A stretch of 64,000 nucleotides of DNA from Nitrososphaerota archaeon (GTDB lineage: Archaea; Thermoproteota; Nitrososphaeria; Nitrososphaerales; Gagatemarchaeaceae): assembly GCA_027887045.1 (NCBI GenBank), contig JAPCJH010000001.1:372001-436000 (forward strand), given 5' to 3'. Under the pieces are notes generated by a model. The model saw only the letters and a list, made by a program, of their open reading frames with translations, searched no databases and was not told where the DNA came from. Shown piece by piece: positions 7,578 to 15,734 of the stretch; positions within the stretch are counted from its first letter, which is position 1; the number at the start of each line of letters is the position of its first letter. A program made the position numbers and the translations under genes.

Positions 7578-8514
7578 GAACAGGGAGGCCCTCGAGAGGA
7601 CAATTGTCAGGATTCTCATCGGCCGGGAAATATCAGGTTATGATGCATACAAGGAACTGTCGACCAAGGGGGTCCGACTCAGATCAAATTACCTGTATAT
7701 GATTCTCAGCGACATGCGAAAAAGGGGTCTCTTGAAGGCCCGCTGGGTTGAGAACGAAAAAGGTCCCCGGAAACACTTGTATTCGCTTAGCGAGGGTGGC
7801 CAAGAGGAGTTCAAAGAACAAGTGTGGGACTCCCTGAATGTGCTGATGAGTGCATTCCTCCACGCCAATTTGAACACGCAGGCCACTCCGGACCATCTGA
7901 ACGCATACCAGAGCTCGCTCGCAAAGTTCCGGATACCTCCACCGAAAGATGGGGACAAGCTCGTCTACACAACTCCTTCTTTCTCCCCGCTCGCATGCTA
8001 TCCTCTCAACATCCGAATGTTGAGCGATATGCTCCCGAAAGTCTCCATATTCGTGGTGAAGCCGCCAGGCATGAGGTTCTACGACGATCGACCAAACGTG
8101 ACTTTCCTAGATGGTCGCAGACATGATATTCCGCTCAAAGACGGCTTCGCAGACCACATGGTGCTTGAAGGTTTTCCGAGGGCGGCCTCAGAGACTAAGA
8201 CAATACTCGAGTGCGCGAGGGTGATGAACGAACACGGGCACCTCTTGATTCGGGTTCCGAGCGTGATGCTGGAGGAGAAGAAGCCGAGGTTCAACGACTT
8301 CGCCGAGTTTGCCCTGAAGCAGTACTATGATATCTCCGAACAGGATAGAATGGTTAGCATCGCCCGCATTAAGAACCTTGTCGAGGCGTGCTTCGGCAAG
8401 GTAATGACAGACGAATCTCGTGGAAACCTTGTTGTGTACGCTACCGAGAGGAAACGTGTCCGTGAGCCGAGCGCTTTACAGGAGCTGCCTGAAACAATGC
8501 TCCCGGCTCGTTAA
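7576..8514 (+). CDS. PadR-type winged-helix regulator fused to a methyltransferase-like domain
   Basis: 312 residues from ATG 7576 (GTG 7570 also possible). Residues 1-80 form a PadR winged helix: TIVRILIGREISGYDAYKEL, SNYLYMILSDMRKRGLLKA and RKHLYSLSEGG. Residues ~120-290 resemble a degenerate class I methyltransferase: FADHMVLEGFPRAASETKTI, then ARVMNEHGHLLIRVP, without a clear glycine-rich SAM motif. This suggests a ligand-sensing rather than catalytic domain. The palindrome at 7557-7577 is its probable operator. It lies divergent to a true methyltransferase gene and may sense that enzyme's substrate or product. Confidence 0.75.
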   Translation: MNREALERTIVRILIGREISGYDAYKELSTKGVRLRSNYLYMILSDMRKRGLLKARWVENEKGPRKHLYSLSEGGQEEFKEQVWDSLNVLMSAFLHANLNTQATPDHLNAYQSSLAKFRIPPPKDGDKLVYTTPSFSPLACYPLNIRMLSDMLPKVSIFVVKPPGMRFYDDRPNVTFLDGRRHDIPLKDGFADHMVLEGFPRAASETKTILECARVMNEHGHLLIRVPSVMLEEKKPRFNDFAEFALKQYYDISEQDRMVSIARIKNLVEACFGKVMTDESRGNLVVYATERKRVREPSALQELPETMLPAR

Positions 8515-8683
8515 GTATCGGACAGAGGCTTCGTAATTCAAAGGTAACTATGTCACCTTAGGTCCCCTAGGCGGCGTTGCCCGTCCACAACGGAATAACC
8601 AATTCAATCAAAGGAGCTATCTTTGACTATAAACTAAGCCTGTAAAGTCGTAGAGTCGTCAAACTGATTTCCGGCTGTAAGAT

Positions 8684-8816
8684 CATGGATGCGGGCCCGG
8701 TGGGAGTCGCCCCCAAATGGGTTCGAAAAGTGGATTTCGTGAGGGGGAAATGGTATAAGATGTGAGCACCCTGACCAAGACTTGACATTTGATGGCCAAG
8801 GGTTCGAATCTCTGGC
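8684..8816. repeat. tRNA-like degenerate repeat, copy D, within gene-free 8515-8893
   Basis: Contains GGATGCGGGCCCGGTGGGAGTCG, then CACCCTGACCAAGACTTGAC and TGGCCAAGGGTTCGAATC, in the same block order as the copies at 4463 and 5297 but strongly diverged. It lies just left of the real tRNA-Ile, and its TGGCCAAGGGTTCGAATC block equals the tRNA-Ile variable/T-arm sequence in plus orientation. I see no protein gene in 8515-8893. Confidence 0.35.
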
Positions 8817-8893
8817 ATTTTGGACGTCCTCCAAGAGAGCTCGAAACAGGCATCAAGTAGCCAAACAGAGCTCATTCTCAGCTAATTGAAGGC

Positions 8894-8990
8894 TGGGCCG
8901 GAAGGGATTCGAACCCTTGGCCTCTCGATTATCAGTCGAGTGCTCTAGCCAAGCTACTCGTCTCATGCGGAGACACTGAGCTACCGGCCC
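8894..8990 (-). tRNA. tRNA-Ile (GAU) with a 22-nt intron in the D-loop
   Basis: Reading the minus strand, acceptor GGGCCGG pairs with CCGGCCC, followed by discriminator A at 8894. The anticodon arm is CTCGA-CTGATAA-TCGAG with anticodon GAU. The T arm is AGGG-TTCGAAT-CCCT. The D-arm GCTC/GAGC is interrupted after GCTCAG by 22 nt (8954-8975), which contain GTCTC-CGCAT-GAGAC, a 5-bp hairpin. Removing it leaves a normal 75-nt tRNA with D-loop AGCTTGGCTA. CCA is not encoded. The insertion is at a non-canonical intron site. Confidence 0.9.
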
Positions 8991-9072
8991 ACGTTGGCCA
9001 AGCAAGAAAATCTGATGTTATAATCACTTTCTGGAATTAGATATGTTGTGATTGCACTTGCCGGCCGGCCGC

Positions 9073-9549
9073 CTAAGTTGTCAAGACGAAAATGGAGCCA
9101 TTCTGAACTAGCACCGAAAACTCCGGGAGAGGTCTCGGAGGAGGCCCTCGTGTGACCGCTCCGTTGTTAGGGTCGAACTGTCCGTCGTGACATGGGCAGT
9201 AGATCGAGGAACCTGTGAACTGGACGGTGCACGGCGCGTGTGTGCAGGTGGCGACGAAGGCCTTCCACTGACCGTTGAACTTGATCAGGATTGAGTTCCC
9301 GTACTTTGGATGAGTGAAGTAGGCGGAAGACGAGGCGCCAATGTCGGTAACCTGGCCGACGTATGCGTAGCCAGCAGGAGAAGAAACTTGGCCTGATGAC
9401 TGGGAAGACTGGGACAGCACCGTGGCCTCTGAATTTTGAGTCGGTGAGACCTGGGCAAATTTTTCCACGAACTCGTACGCACCGGTCATTGCGATGCCCA
9501 CGAATACCGTCGACACTGCTATCCTTCGGATGAATTCCCTTCGATTCAC
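9073..9549 (-). CDS. Rieske iron-sulfur protein, membrane-anchored
   Basis: 158 residues. The N-terminus NRREFIRRIAVSTVFVGIAM is Tat-like with one hydrophobic anchor. A linker rich in S/Q follows, then the Rieske fold with cluster ligands in CTHAPC and YCPCHDGQFD and the Pro loop GPPPRPLPEF. It binds a 2Fe-2S cluster on the outer membrane face. It is the last gene of a three-gene operon, 24 nt after a cytochrome b561-like membrane protein, and should exchange electrons with it. No canonical cytochrome b accompanies it here; one is present at 29.5 kb. Confidence 0.9.
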   Translation of the reverse strand: MNRREFIRRIAVSTVFVGIAMTGAYEFVEKFAQVSPTQNSEATVLSQSSQSSGQVSSPAGYAYVGQVTDIGASSSAYFTHPKYGNSILIKFNGQWKAFVATCTHAPCTVQFTGSSIYCPCHDGQFDPNNGAVTRGPPPRPLPEFSVLVQNGSIFVLTT

Positions 9550-9573
9550 TCTGATGCCACCTTCAAAGGGCGA

Positions 9574-10035
9574 TTATCCTATTCTTTCCACATGTCTGGT
9601 CGTGCTGACTATCATGGTGATGACGACTGCAGTGATGATTCCGCCCGACAGCAAGAACGGGAGGTTCACGCCACTGACCGCCGAGTGCAGGAGAACGAGC
9701 GAGACGACTCCCAGAGTCATCGTACTGTGAAAGAAGAGAGAATCTCTGAAGCGTTCGAGGAACGCAGTACCAGTCAGCCAGACGAGCAGAGCAAGAGCGG
9801 TAGAGATGTATCCTAGGACGATGCCGTTATCGAACGGGTAACCTATGAAATACGCTATGTGGAGAATCAGGAACAAACCCGCGAGGGTTGAGGCGAGGAT
9901 GTGAACTCTTCTCAATAGGTTAAGGTTTCTCACTCGTTTCAGCACCATCCTTCTGGCTGCCATGATCAGCGCCGTAATTGCCACGAAGACCAGAGCTAGA
10001 ACCCCGAACGTATCGCCGGGAGAAAGGAAGATCAA
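9574..10035 (-). CDS. Cytochrome b561 / ferric reductase-like four-helix haem protein
   Basis: 153 residues with five hydrophobic segments. Histidines sit in LLRRVHILAS, LFLILHIAYF, DSLFFHSTM and LVLLHSAVS, so facing helices could ligate one or two b haems. This pattern resembles small b561-type or ferric-reductase-like domains, not bc1 cytochrome b. It lies between a small secreted His-rich peptide gene (23 nt upstream) and the Rieske gene (24 nt downstream), so it is probably the membrane electron carrier partner of that Rieske protein. Haem binding is inferred from histidines only. Confidence 0.75.
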   Translation of the reverse strand: MIFLSPGDTFGVLALVFVAITALIMAARRMVLKRVRNLNLLRRVHILASTLAGLFLILHIAYFIGYPFDNGIVLGYISTALALLVWLTGTAFLERFRDSLFFHSTMTLGVVSLVLLHSAVSGVNLPFLLSGGIITAVVITMIVSTTRHVERIG

Positions 10036-10058
10036 GCCACCCCTCCAGTGATGCTAGC

Positions 10059-10319
10059 CTAGTCGTCGTGTCCCGCGGTTTCTGGTCGCGAGTCGTCTCC
10101 ATGATGCGCGGTGGAATTCGCGGGGGAGGAATGGGTCCAGAGGGAATTGGCGGAGGTTTGTGGGCTTTGCATGCTCGGTGGATTGGACGAGCTCAAAATC
10201 GGTTGGGACGTCGCGGCGTTCACGTTGGTGTTGAAAGGGTTGTCCATAACGACGAGCAACGTAAGTCCGAGTAGTGAAGACAACAGGATCAGAGAGTAAA
10301 CGGACAGTCGGTTCTTCAT
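10059..10319 (-). CDS. Small secreted peptide with His/Asp-rich tail
   Basis: 86 residues. A signal peptide or N-terminal anchor (LSVYSLILLSSLLGLTLLVV) is followed by a low-complexity S/P/Q/N stretch. The C-terminus contains HHGDD and AGHDD, a possible metal-binding patch. It is the first gene of the operon with the b561-like and Rieske proteins. I recognise no family. It may be a copper or iron chaperone or a structural subunit of the redox module. The intergenic region 10320-10570 upstream holds no clear gene. Confidence 0.6.
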   Translation of the reverse strand: MKNRLSVYSLILLSSLLGLTLLVVMDNPFNTNVNAATSQPILSSSNPPSMQSPQTSANSLWTHSSPANSTAHHGDDSRPETAGHDD

Positions 10320-10570
10320 TCGGTACTCAACGCCCTCCGGAAACGGTTGGCGGGAGGCAGCCTAGAGTGAACCACGGCTCCCTCTAAGAGATGTTCCTCT
10401 TATAATCCAACAGTTTTGTACGAATCTGAATTTCCAAAAAAGATATCGCCAGCCTGCGAATCCAAATACAGAATATGGGTTCCGCGTTGGACTGAAGGCT
10501 CCTTTAGGAATCGTAAATCCAATTTCCAATGCTACGTTAAATATGATTGAGAGTGGCAAATGCGGTCAGT

Positions 10571-10663
10571 GGGCCGGTAGTTCAGCGGTACGAACGCCCG
10601 CCTTGCACGCGGGAGTGAGCCAATGGCTTCCCAAGGTCGGGGGTTCAAATCCCCCCCGGTCCA
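10571..10663 (+). tRNA. tRNA-Ala (UGC) with a 20-nt intron after the anticodon stem
   Basis: Acceptor GGGCCGG/CCGGTCC has the G3:U70 pair that defines alanine tRNA. D arm is GTTC/GAAC and the anticodon arm CCCGC-CTTGCAC-GCGGG gives UGC. The variable region should be AGGTC, but 20 nt (10614-10633) with a GCC-AAT-GGC hairpin core separate it from the anticodon stem, an intron near position 43/44. T arm is GGGGG-TTCAAAT-CCCCC. Removal leaves 73 nt. CCA is not encoded. Confidence 0.9.
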
Positions 10664-10725
10664 CTAATCCTTCTTCGCGCTGAGGGAGATTTAAGAGTCG
10701 GCCAGATTGGGGATTTTTCGGAATT

Positions 10726-11529
10726 TTGTCGTCGATAACAGGAGATGCTGTCCAACAGAGCGGATTCAATGCGCTCGACGTGTCTGGTCTGGTTAAGGCG
10801 TTCGGCACTACGAAGGCCGTCAGAGGAATAACTTTCAACGTCAGGAAGGGCGAAATCCTGGGGCTCCTGGGCCCGAATGGTTCGGGCAAGTCAACCACGA
10901 TGAAGCTCGTCCTCGGAATTCTCAAACCAGATGCTGGTACGGTAATCGTCTACGGCCGCAGCGTTGCGGAAGACCCGATTGAAGTGAAGAACGAAATGGG
11001 GTACGTCCCCGAAACACCTCAGATCTACGAGTTCCTTTCCGGAGTTGAATACCTTGACTTCGTCGGAGACATGTACTCGATGGCTCCAGCGGTGAAGAAG
11101 GAGAGAATCAATCAATTCCTTCAAGCCCTCGACCTCAACGGGCACGAGAACGAAATGATCGGGAGCTACTCCCAGGGCATGAAGCAGAAGATCGCGATAA
11201 CAGCTGCCCTGATGAACCGACCCAAGCTTCTGATAGCCGACGAGGTCCTGAACGGCCTCGACCCCAGGTCCGCCCGGATAGTCAAGGATCTATTGCGGAA
11301 CCTGGCGAAGGAAGGCGTGTCAATATTGTTCAGCACGCATGTCTTGGAGATAGCCGAGGCCATCTGCGACAAGGTGGTCATCATGAGTCAGGGGACGATT
11401 CTCGCGGAAGGTGCGATCCCCGAACTGAAGAAGCGTGCGGGTTTGCCGGGTTCGACGCTTGAAGACATCTTCCTGAAGATCACGGGAACCGAGGACTTGA
11501 GGGAGGTAGCGGAGGCCCTCAGTCGTTGA
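10726..11529 (+). CDS. ABC transporter ATP-binding protein (ABC-2 type)
   Basis: 267 residues with Walker A GPNGSGKST near residue 50, a Q-loop region ending in YVPETPQIYEF, a divergent signature SYSQGMKQK instead of LSGGQ, Walker B LLIADEVLNGLDP and switch His in FSTHVLE. It energises the permease encoded next, whose start overlaps this stop by 4 nt. The TTG start at 10726 lies about 35 nt behind a TATA-like GATTTAAGAG. Signature variants of this kind occur in gliding/antibiotic-type ABC-2 exporters. The substrate is unknown. Confidence 0.9.
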   Translation: MSSITGDAVQQSGFNALDVSGLVKAFGTTKAVRGITFNVRKGEILGLLGPNGSGKSTTMKLVLGILKPDAGTVIVYGRSVAEDPIEVKNEMGYVPETPQIYEFLSGVEYLDFVGDMYSMAPAVKKERINQFLQALDLNGHENEMIGSYSQGMKQKIAITAALMNRPKLLIADEVLNGLDPRSARIVKDLLRNLAKEGVSILFSTHVLEIAEAICDKVVIMSQGTILAEGAIPELKKRAGLPGSTLEDIFLKITGTEDLREVAEALSR

Positions 11530-13166
11530 ACCCGAAAAAGATAGCGAAGATTACGACCGTCCTGGTAAAGTCTCAACTCAGATCGGGGAGGAGCGGACGC
11601 GCAAGCGCGAAATTCTTCAACCGCCCGTCTTCCATATTGATTCTGGATGTTGTGGTGTTCGTCCTTTCTGCGGCGATCGTTTCCAGAATTGTGCAATCTA
11701 TCCCGAATACTCCTCAGTTCGACCTCAGGTCAGTTGCGATTCAAGCTCTGGTCTTTACCCCGGCCCTGATTCCCGCGCTGATCTTCATAGCCAGTCTTCT
11801 GTTTGAACTCAGCGTATCATCCAAGTTCGCCGCGAGTGATACTTTGAACTGGATGCCCGTCTCCCAGGCCGAATACGTAACGGCTTCATCGCTCTCAATC
11901 TGCGCCATGTACTCATTCATAGTGGCTGCCGCCTATGGTGTTATACTCCCGTTCGCGTTGGCCCAGGGCTTGATCTATGTATGGGCGCTCGCCGTCCCTC
12001 TCGGCTTTCTAGCTCTGTTTGTCGGAGGTCTCCTCGTGGAGATGTTACGCGCGACACTCAACCGCGTCTCCTCGTCGATGCTTGGACGCGCCAGAAGGGG
12101 AACGCTCTTTCTTCGTCTGGTCGTTTCAATATTCGTCATAGTTGTCTTCCAACTGTTCTTCAATCCATTAGTGCTGTTCTCAGTGCTTAGCTCTCTCAGC
12201 GGGAGCGTCTCCGCCGCTTTTGCAATCCCGTTTGTGTGGCCGACTGAAGTTCTAAGCTACGCTGTCGCGGGAGATTATGTTCAGTCCGCGTTATTCGGGA
12301 TACTCTCCGTTCTCTTTGCGGGTTTCATGGTCCTGCTAGCCGTTAGGGTGAGGTCCAAGTTTTGGTCCCCCGCACCAGTTACGGTGGTGGTAAGCCGTGG
12401 GGAGTATGCCCCCTCGGTCGGGAGATTGACTCGGTTTGGCTTCACCTCGGTCGAATCAGCGATAATCCGTAAGGACTTCAAGAGTCTCTCTAGGAGGCGC
12501 GAAATGATTCCGTTCCTCGCCATCCCCGTGGTTTTTGTGGCCGTAATAGTCCTCCCGCAGACACTTGGCAGGAGCGGCGTCAGTCCGGCGCCTGCGGGAG
12601 TTCTTAGCTTTCCCCTTCTGTTTCTGGCTGGGATCTATGCGCTGATTTTTTCGACCATCAGCATCGGCGAAGAAGGGAAAGCCATACTGACCCTCTATTC
12701 ACTCCCCGTGCAGCCGGGACAGGTCCTGAGGGCGAAAGCTGCCTTTGCCCTGCTCTTCACACTGACCGTATCATTCGTCCTCGTCGGCGTCGCTTCGCTG
12801 CTCGGAAAGTTTGAGCTGGAGACCGCGGTCGAATCGCTCGTCCTCGCTCCGGCGCTTGCGATAGAGCTCACTTTCTACGGGCTCGGGTTCGCGACGAGGT
12901 TCCCAGACTTCGCAGAGAGGCCTCGACCTCGATTCATTCGACCCGCGGGGATGTTGATCGCGATGCCAACGGGGCTTGTTCTCAGTTTGATCACATCCTC
13001 CCCCTTTCTCATCACCGTCCTGGCGACGAGTTTCGGTCTGGAACTGGGGTCGCTCCCAATCGTCTTGGTCGGTGCTGCCTTGGTGTTCGCGGCTGTCGTC
13101 GCGCTACTCTCGTACCGGTGGGCTTTGGCTGGGATGAAGGCGCTGTTCAGCGAAGTTCAGGTCTGA
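11526..13166 (+). CDS. ABC-2 type permease, 546 residues
   Basis: Starts at TTG 11526 inside the ATPase stop region (4-nt overlap). It has about 12 hydrophobic segments in two blocks, one at residues ~38-260 and one at ~330-540. A cytoplasmic loop between them (SRGEYAPSVGRLTRFGFTS, IIRKDFKSLSRRREM) is the probable ATPase contact. It is larger than usual six-helix ABC-2 subunits and looks like a two-domain permease. It probably exports lipids, peptides or drugs. The gene ends 5 nt before a convergent second ABC system. Confidence 0.8.
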   Translation: MNPKKIAKITTVLVKSQLRSGRSGRASAKFFNRPSSILILDVVVFVLSAAIVSRIVQSIPNTPQFDLRSVAIQALVFTPALIPALIFIASLLFELSVSSKFAASDTLNWMPVSQAEYVTASSLSICAMYSFIVAAAYGVILPFALAQGLIYVWALAVPLGFLALFVGGLLVEMLRATLNRVSSSMLGRARRGTLFLRLVVSIFVIVVFQLFFNPLVLFSVLSSLSGSVSAAFAIPFVWPTEVLSYAVAGDYVQSALFGILSVLFAGFMVLLAVRVRSKFWSPAPVTVVVSRGEYAPSVGRLTRFGFTSVESAIIRKDFKSLSRRREMIPFLAIPVVFVAVIVLPQTLGRSGVSPAPAGVLSFPLLFLAGIYALIFSTISIGEEGKAILTLYSLPVQPGQVLRAKAAFALLFTLTVSFVLVGVASLLGKFELETAVESLVLAPALAIELTFYGLGFATRFPDFAERPRPRFIRPAGMLIAMPTGLVLSLITSSPFLITVLATSFGLELGSLPIVLVGAALVFAAVVALLSYRWALAGMKALFSEVQV

Positions 13167-13170
13167 GCCT

Positions 13171-14286
13171 TTACTTTTCCTTCCACCTGGTGACCAGGGC
13201 CCCCAGGCCGACGAAGACAATCGCGAGTGCGCCAACGATCATGATGTTCGTCGTCGCGGCCGAAGTATTGTTCAGAATCATGGAGTCTCTCAGCCCGTCG
13301 GCGAAATAGGTCAGAGGGAGTACCTGCGCGACCTGCTGCAGGAACTTCGGCATTATCTCGATCGGCCAGAAAGTCCCCGACAGGAACATCATTGGGAATG
13401 CGATAGCGTTCCCGAGTCCAGAGGCGGCCTCGGGGTCTTTCACGAGACCAGCCAAAAGCATCCCCATTCCAGAGAAGAGCAAAGCACCGAGGATGACAAT
13501 CACAACGGTGTAGGCGTCAATCGTGACCGCTGACTGGAAGAGCCCAACCCCGAGGGCGATCATCACCGCGGTCAGTGCGATGGCGAGAACCGCCTGGCTT
13601 AGCACATTCCCCAGAATCCAATCCAACTTGGTGAGCGGTGTTGCAGAGAGACGCTTAGTTATCCCCCGCCTCTTGAACTCTGTCGCGATGTTGGTGAGGC
13701 CGATGACACCGTTCGTCATCATGAATGCCCCGGTTATGCCCGGGATGTAGTAGTCCACCTGACGGAGTACCTTGACAGACGTGGACTGATACGAGAACGA
13801 GATCAGAGGATGCGCCCCGGCGATGATAAAGTTGAACGCGTTTGCGGCGCTCGAGATTACTCCTGCCACGACGGGCGCCGCCTGATCGGCGGGGGACGAA
13901 AAGTATGCCAGCGCGACTGGCAGTCCCTTGGAGATATTGGCCTGGAAGCCTTCAGGTATGACGAGGACCCTGGGATTCCCGTTTACGAAGCTGCTCGCGT
14001 TTCTTGTGTACGACGCGATGTCAGCCGTGCTAGAGACGTTCTTGAGGTTCAGCACCTTCGTCGAGTTAAGCGCCTGGATGAATTGCTTCGATAGCGCGGA
14101 ATGTCCCCCCGGGCCCAGGTCATTGTTCTGAACCGAAAGGTTGTAGGTGCTCGAGCCGTTTCCGCTGAATATGCTCCCGAACAGAAGCAGGAAGATGACG
14201 GGAAAAAGGAAGCTGAAGAAGAGGCCGCTCCGGCTCCGGAGCCAGTTGCGTGTTACAGCCGTGAATATTGCGAGCGTCCTACTCAT
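13171..14286 (-). CDS. ABC-2 type drug/polysaccharide export permease
   Basis: 371 residues. The layout is typical of DrrB/YhgE-like ABC-2 permeases: one N-terminal helix (LFFSFLFPVIFLLLFGSIF), a large extracellular domain (residues ~40-165), then five helices with the signature-like ITGAFMMTNGVIGLTNIATE and LSGTFWPIEIMPKFLQQVAQ. It works with the ATPase gene immediately upstream, which ends 4 nt into this start. The substrate is not predictable, although resistance-type export is the common role. It is convergent with the 11526-13166 permease gene. Confidence 0.85.
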   Translation of the reverse strand: MSRTLAIFTAVTRNWLRSRSGLFFSFLFPVIFLLLFGSIFSGNGSSTYNLSVQNNDLGPGGHSALSKQFIQALNSTKVLNLKNVSSTADIASYTRNASSFVNGNPRVLVIPEGFQANISKGLPVALAYFSSPADQAAPVVAGVISSAANAFNFIIAGAHPLISFSYQSTSVKVLRQVDYYIPGITGAFMMTNGVIGLTNIATEFKRRGITKRLSATPLTKLDWILGNVLSQAVLAIALTAVMIALGVGLFQSAVTIDAYTVVIVILGALLFSGMGMLLAGLVKDPEAASGLGNAIAFPMMFLSGTFWPIEIMPKFLQQVAQVLPLTYFADGLRDSMILNNTSAATTNIMIVGALAIVFVGLGALVTRWKEK

Positions 14287-15212
14287 CTGGCTTCGCCCCC
14301 CTCCGTTATCCTGAAACCGGCCAACTTGAGAAAGACATCATCGAGCCTCGGGGTCTTTATCTCCATCTCGGCTCGTATTCCTCGCTCCGTCATCGCGGAG
14401 AGTGCGACCTGCAAGTCGCGAACGTCTGTGTACGGGATGGTCACATCCCCGTTAACATTAGAAACATTGTCGAAGAACCTGTGAAGCGTCCCGAAGAGCG
14501 AATCCCCGCCGTTCTTGAATACTATCAGCTTTTCCCCTCCAAACTTCGCAATGAGTTCCTCGGGCGTCCCGATCGTTGCAATCTTTCCTTTGACAATTAT
14601 CGCAATCCTGTTCGCGAGCTCCTGCGCTTCGTCCATGTAATGGGTCGTAAGGAAGATGGTCTTTCCCCTTTTTCTCAGGTCGTTGATTATCTGCCACGTC
14701 GCCCTTCGGATTTCTGGGTCGAGCCCCGTCGTCGGCTCGTCGAGGAAGACGAGGTCGGGGTTGTTCACGAGCGAGGCCGCTATTCCAACCCGCTGCTTCA
14801 GCCCCCCCGACAGATTCGTGAACCTGACCTTGGTCTTGTCCCGGAGCCCGAACATGTCTATCAGCTGGGATACGCTGGCCGACTTGTCGTACATGGCGGC
14901 GAAGAGTTTGAGATTCTCCTCCACGGTGAGCCTGTCGAGCGCCGCAAATTCCTGCGGCAGGATGCCTACCCTTTTCTTGATCTGCTCCACCCCCTTCCTG
15001 TCGGTCACGCTCTGCCCGAGGACTCGCACTTCGCCCGACGTGGGGGGCCTCAGACACTCCAAGATCTCGACGGTCGTCGTCTTTCCCGCCCCGTTCGGCC
15101 CCAGGAAAGCGAATATCTCCCCACTCTGAACTTCAAAGGAAATGTCGTCGACGGCGGTCAGATCACCGTACTTCTTCACTAGGTGCTCCACGGTAATCGT
15201 CGCTTCGGGCAA
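14283..15212 (-). CDS. ABC exporter ATP-binding protein (DrrA-like)
   Basis: 309 residues. Walker A is GPNGAGKTTTVE near residue 39, the signature FTNLSGGLKQRVGIAAS, Walker B LVFLDEPTTGLDPE and H-loop FLTTHYMDEAQELANR. The C-terminal ~85 residues (TIGTPEELIAKFGGEKLIVF onward) match the accessory domain of DrrA-type ATPases. First gene of a two-gene operon with the permease at 13171-14286. The region 15213-15267 holds the promoters of this gene and the divergent CBS gene. Confidence 0.9.
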   Translation of the reverse strand: MPEATITVEHLVKKYGDLTAVDDISFEVQSGEIFAFLGPNGAGKTTTVEILECLRPPTSGEVRVLGQSVTDRKGVEQIKKRVGILPQEFAALDRLTVEENLKLFAAMYDKSASVSQLIDMFGLRDKTKVRFTNLSGGLKQRVGIAASLVNNPDLVFLDEPTTGLDPEIRRATWQIINDLRKRGKTIFLTTHYMDEAQELANRIAIIVKGKIATIGTPEELIAKFGGEKLIVFKNGGDSLFGTLHRFFDNVSNVNGDVTIPYTDVRDLQVALSAMTERGIRAEMEIKTPRLDDVFLKLAGFRITEGGEAR

Positions 15213-15267
15213 TGTTCCCTCCCGAATCCAATTCGTATATTAATCGCTTGTAGAGGCGGAGAAATTA

Positions 15268-15729
15268 ATGACGGACGAGCCGAAGGTCGCTGACATCATG
15301 GAAAAGAAAGTGGTCACTATTGACTTGGACAAGAATGCGCAGGACGCAGCGAATGAGATGACCAAGAAGGACGTGGACAGCCTTGTGGTGATGAAAGAGG
15401 AGGCGGCCGTGGGGATTATCACTGAAAAAGACCTGATCAGCAAGGTCATCGCGGACGGCCTGGACCCGAAGAAAGTGGTTGTCCGGGACGTTATGTCCAC
15501 CCCGCTAATTACGATCCGACCCCAGGCGACCGTCAGACAGGCGGCGGAGCTCATGGTGGAGTATGAAATCAGGAGAGTGTTGGTCAGCGATGGCACGGGA
15601 GGGATTTCGGGAATCGTTACCGCGGGAGACCTCGCGAAGACGGTCGCGAAGCAGAGAAGCTTTTCCGAGGAAACCGTGAGTGCGGTCTCGCAGCTTGAAG
15701 TTTCGCCATCCCGGGGCCCATATCAGTAA
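15268..15729 (+). CDS. Two-CBS-domain protein
   Basis: 153 residues consisting of a CBS pair: VADIMEKKVVTIDLDKNAQ with VVMKEEAAVGIITEKDLIS, and VRDVMSTPLITIRPQATV with VLVSDGTGGISGIVTAGDLA. Such stand-alone pairs bind adenine nucleotides and act as energy sensors. The ATG lies about 30 nt behind a TATA-like GTATATTAATC. Two further CBS-pair proteins are encoded at 27317 and 31461, so the family is expanded here. The partner is unknown. Confidence 0.9.
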   Translation: MTDEPKVADIMEKKVVTIDLDKNAQDAANEMTKKDVDSLVVMKEEAAVGIITEKDLISKVIADGLDPKKVVVRDVMSTPLITIRPQATVRQAAELMVEYEIRRVLVSDGTGGISGIVTAGDLAKTVAKQRSFSEETVSAVSQLEVSPSRGPYQ

Positions 15730-15734
15730 GAGGC

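Noticed and set aside
10566-10925. 119-residue minus-strand frame over tRNA-Ala and the ABC ATPase start
   Set aside because: It reads through a tRNA gene and the start of a clear ATPase gene; composition is a shadow of these.
14268-15182. 304-residue plus-strand frame opposite the DrrA-like ATPase
   Set aside because: Long because of GC-rich codons on the other strand; the minus strand has all ABC ATPase motifs.
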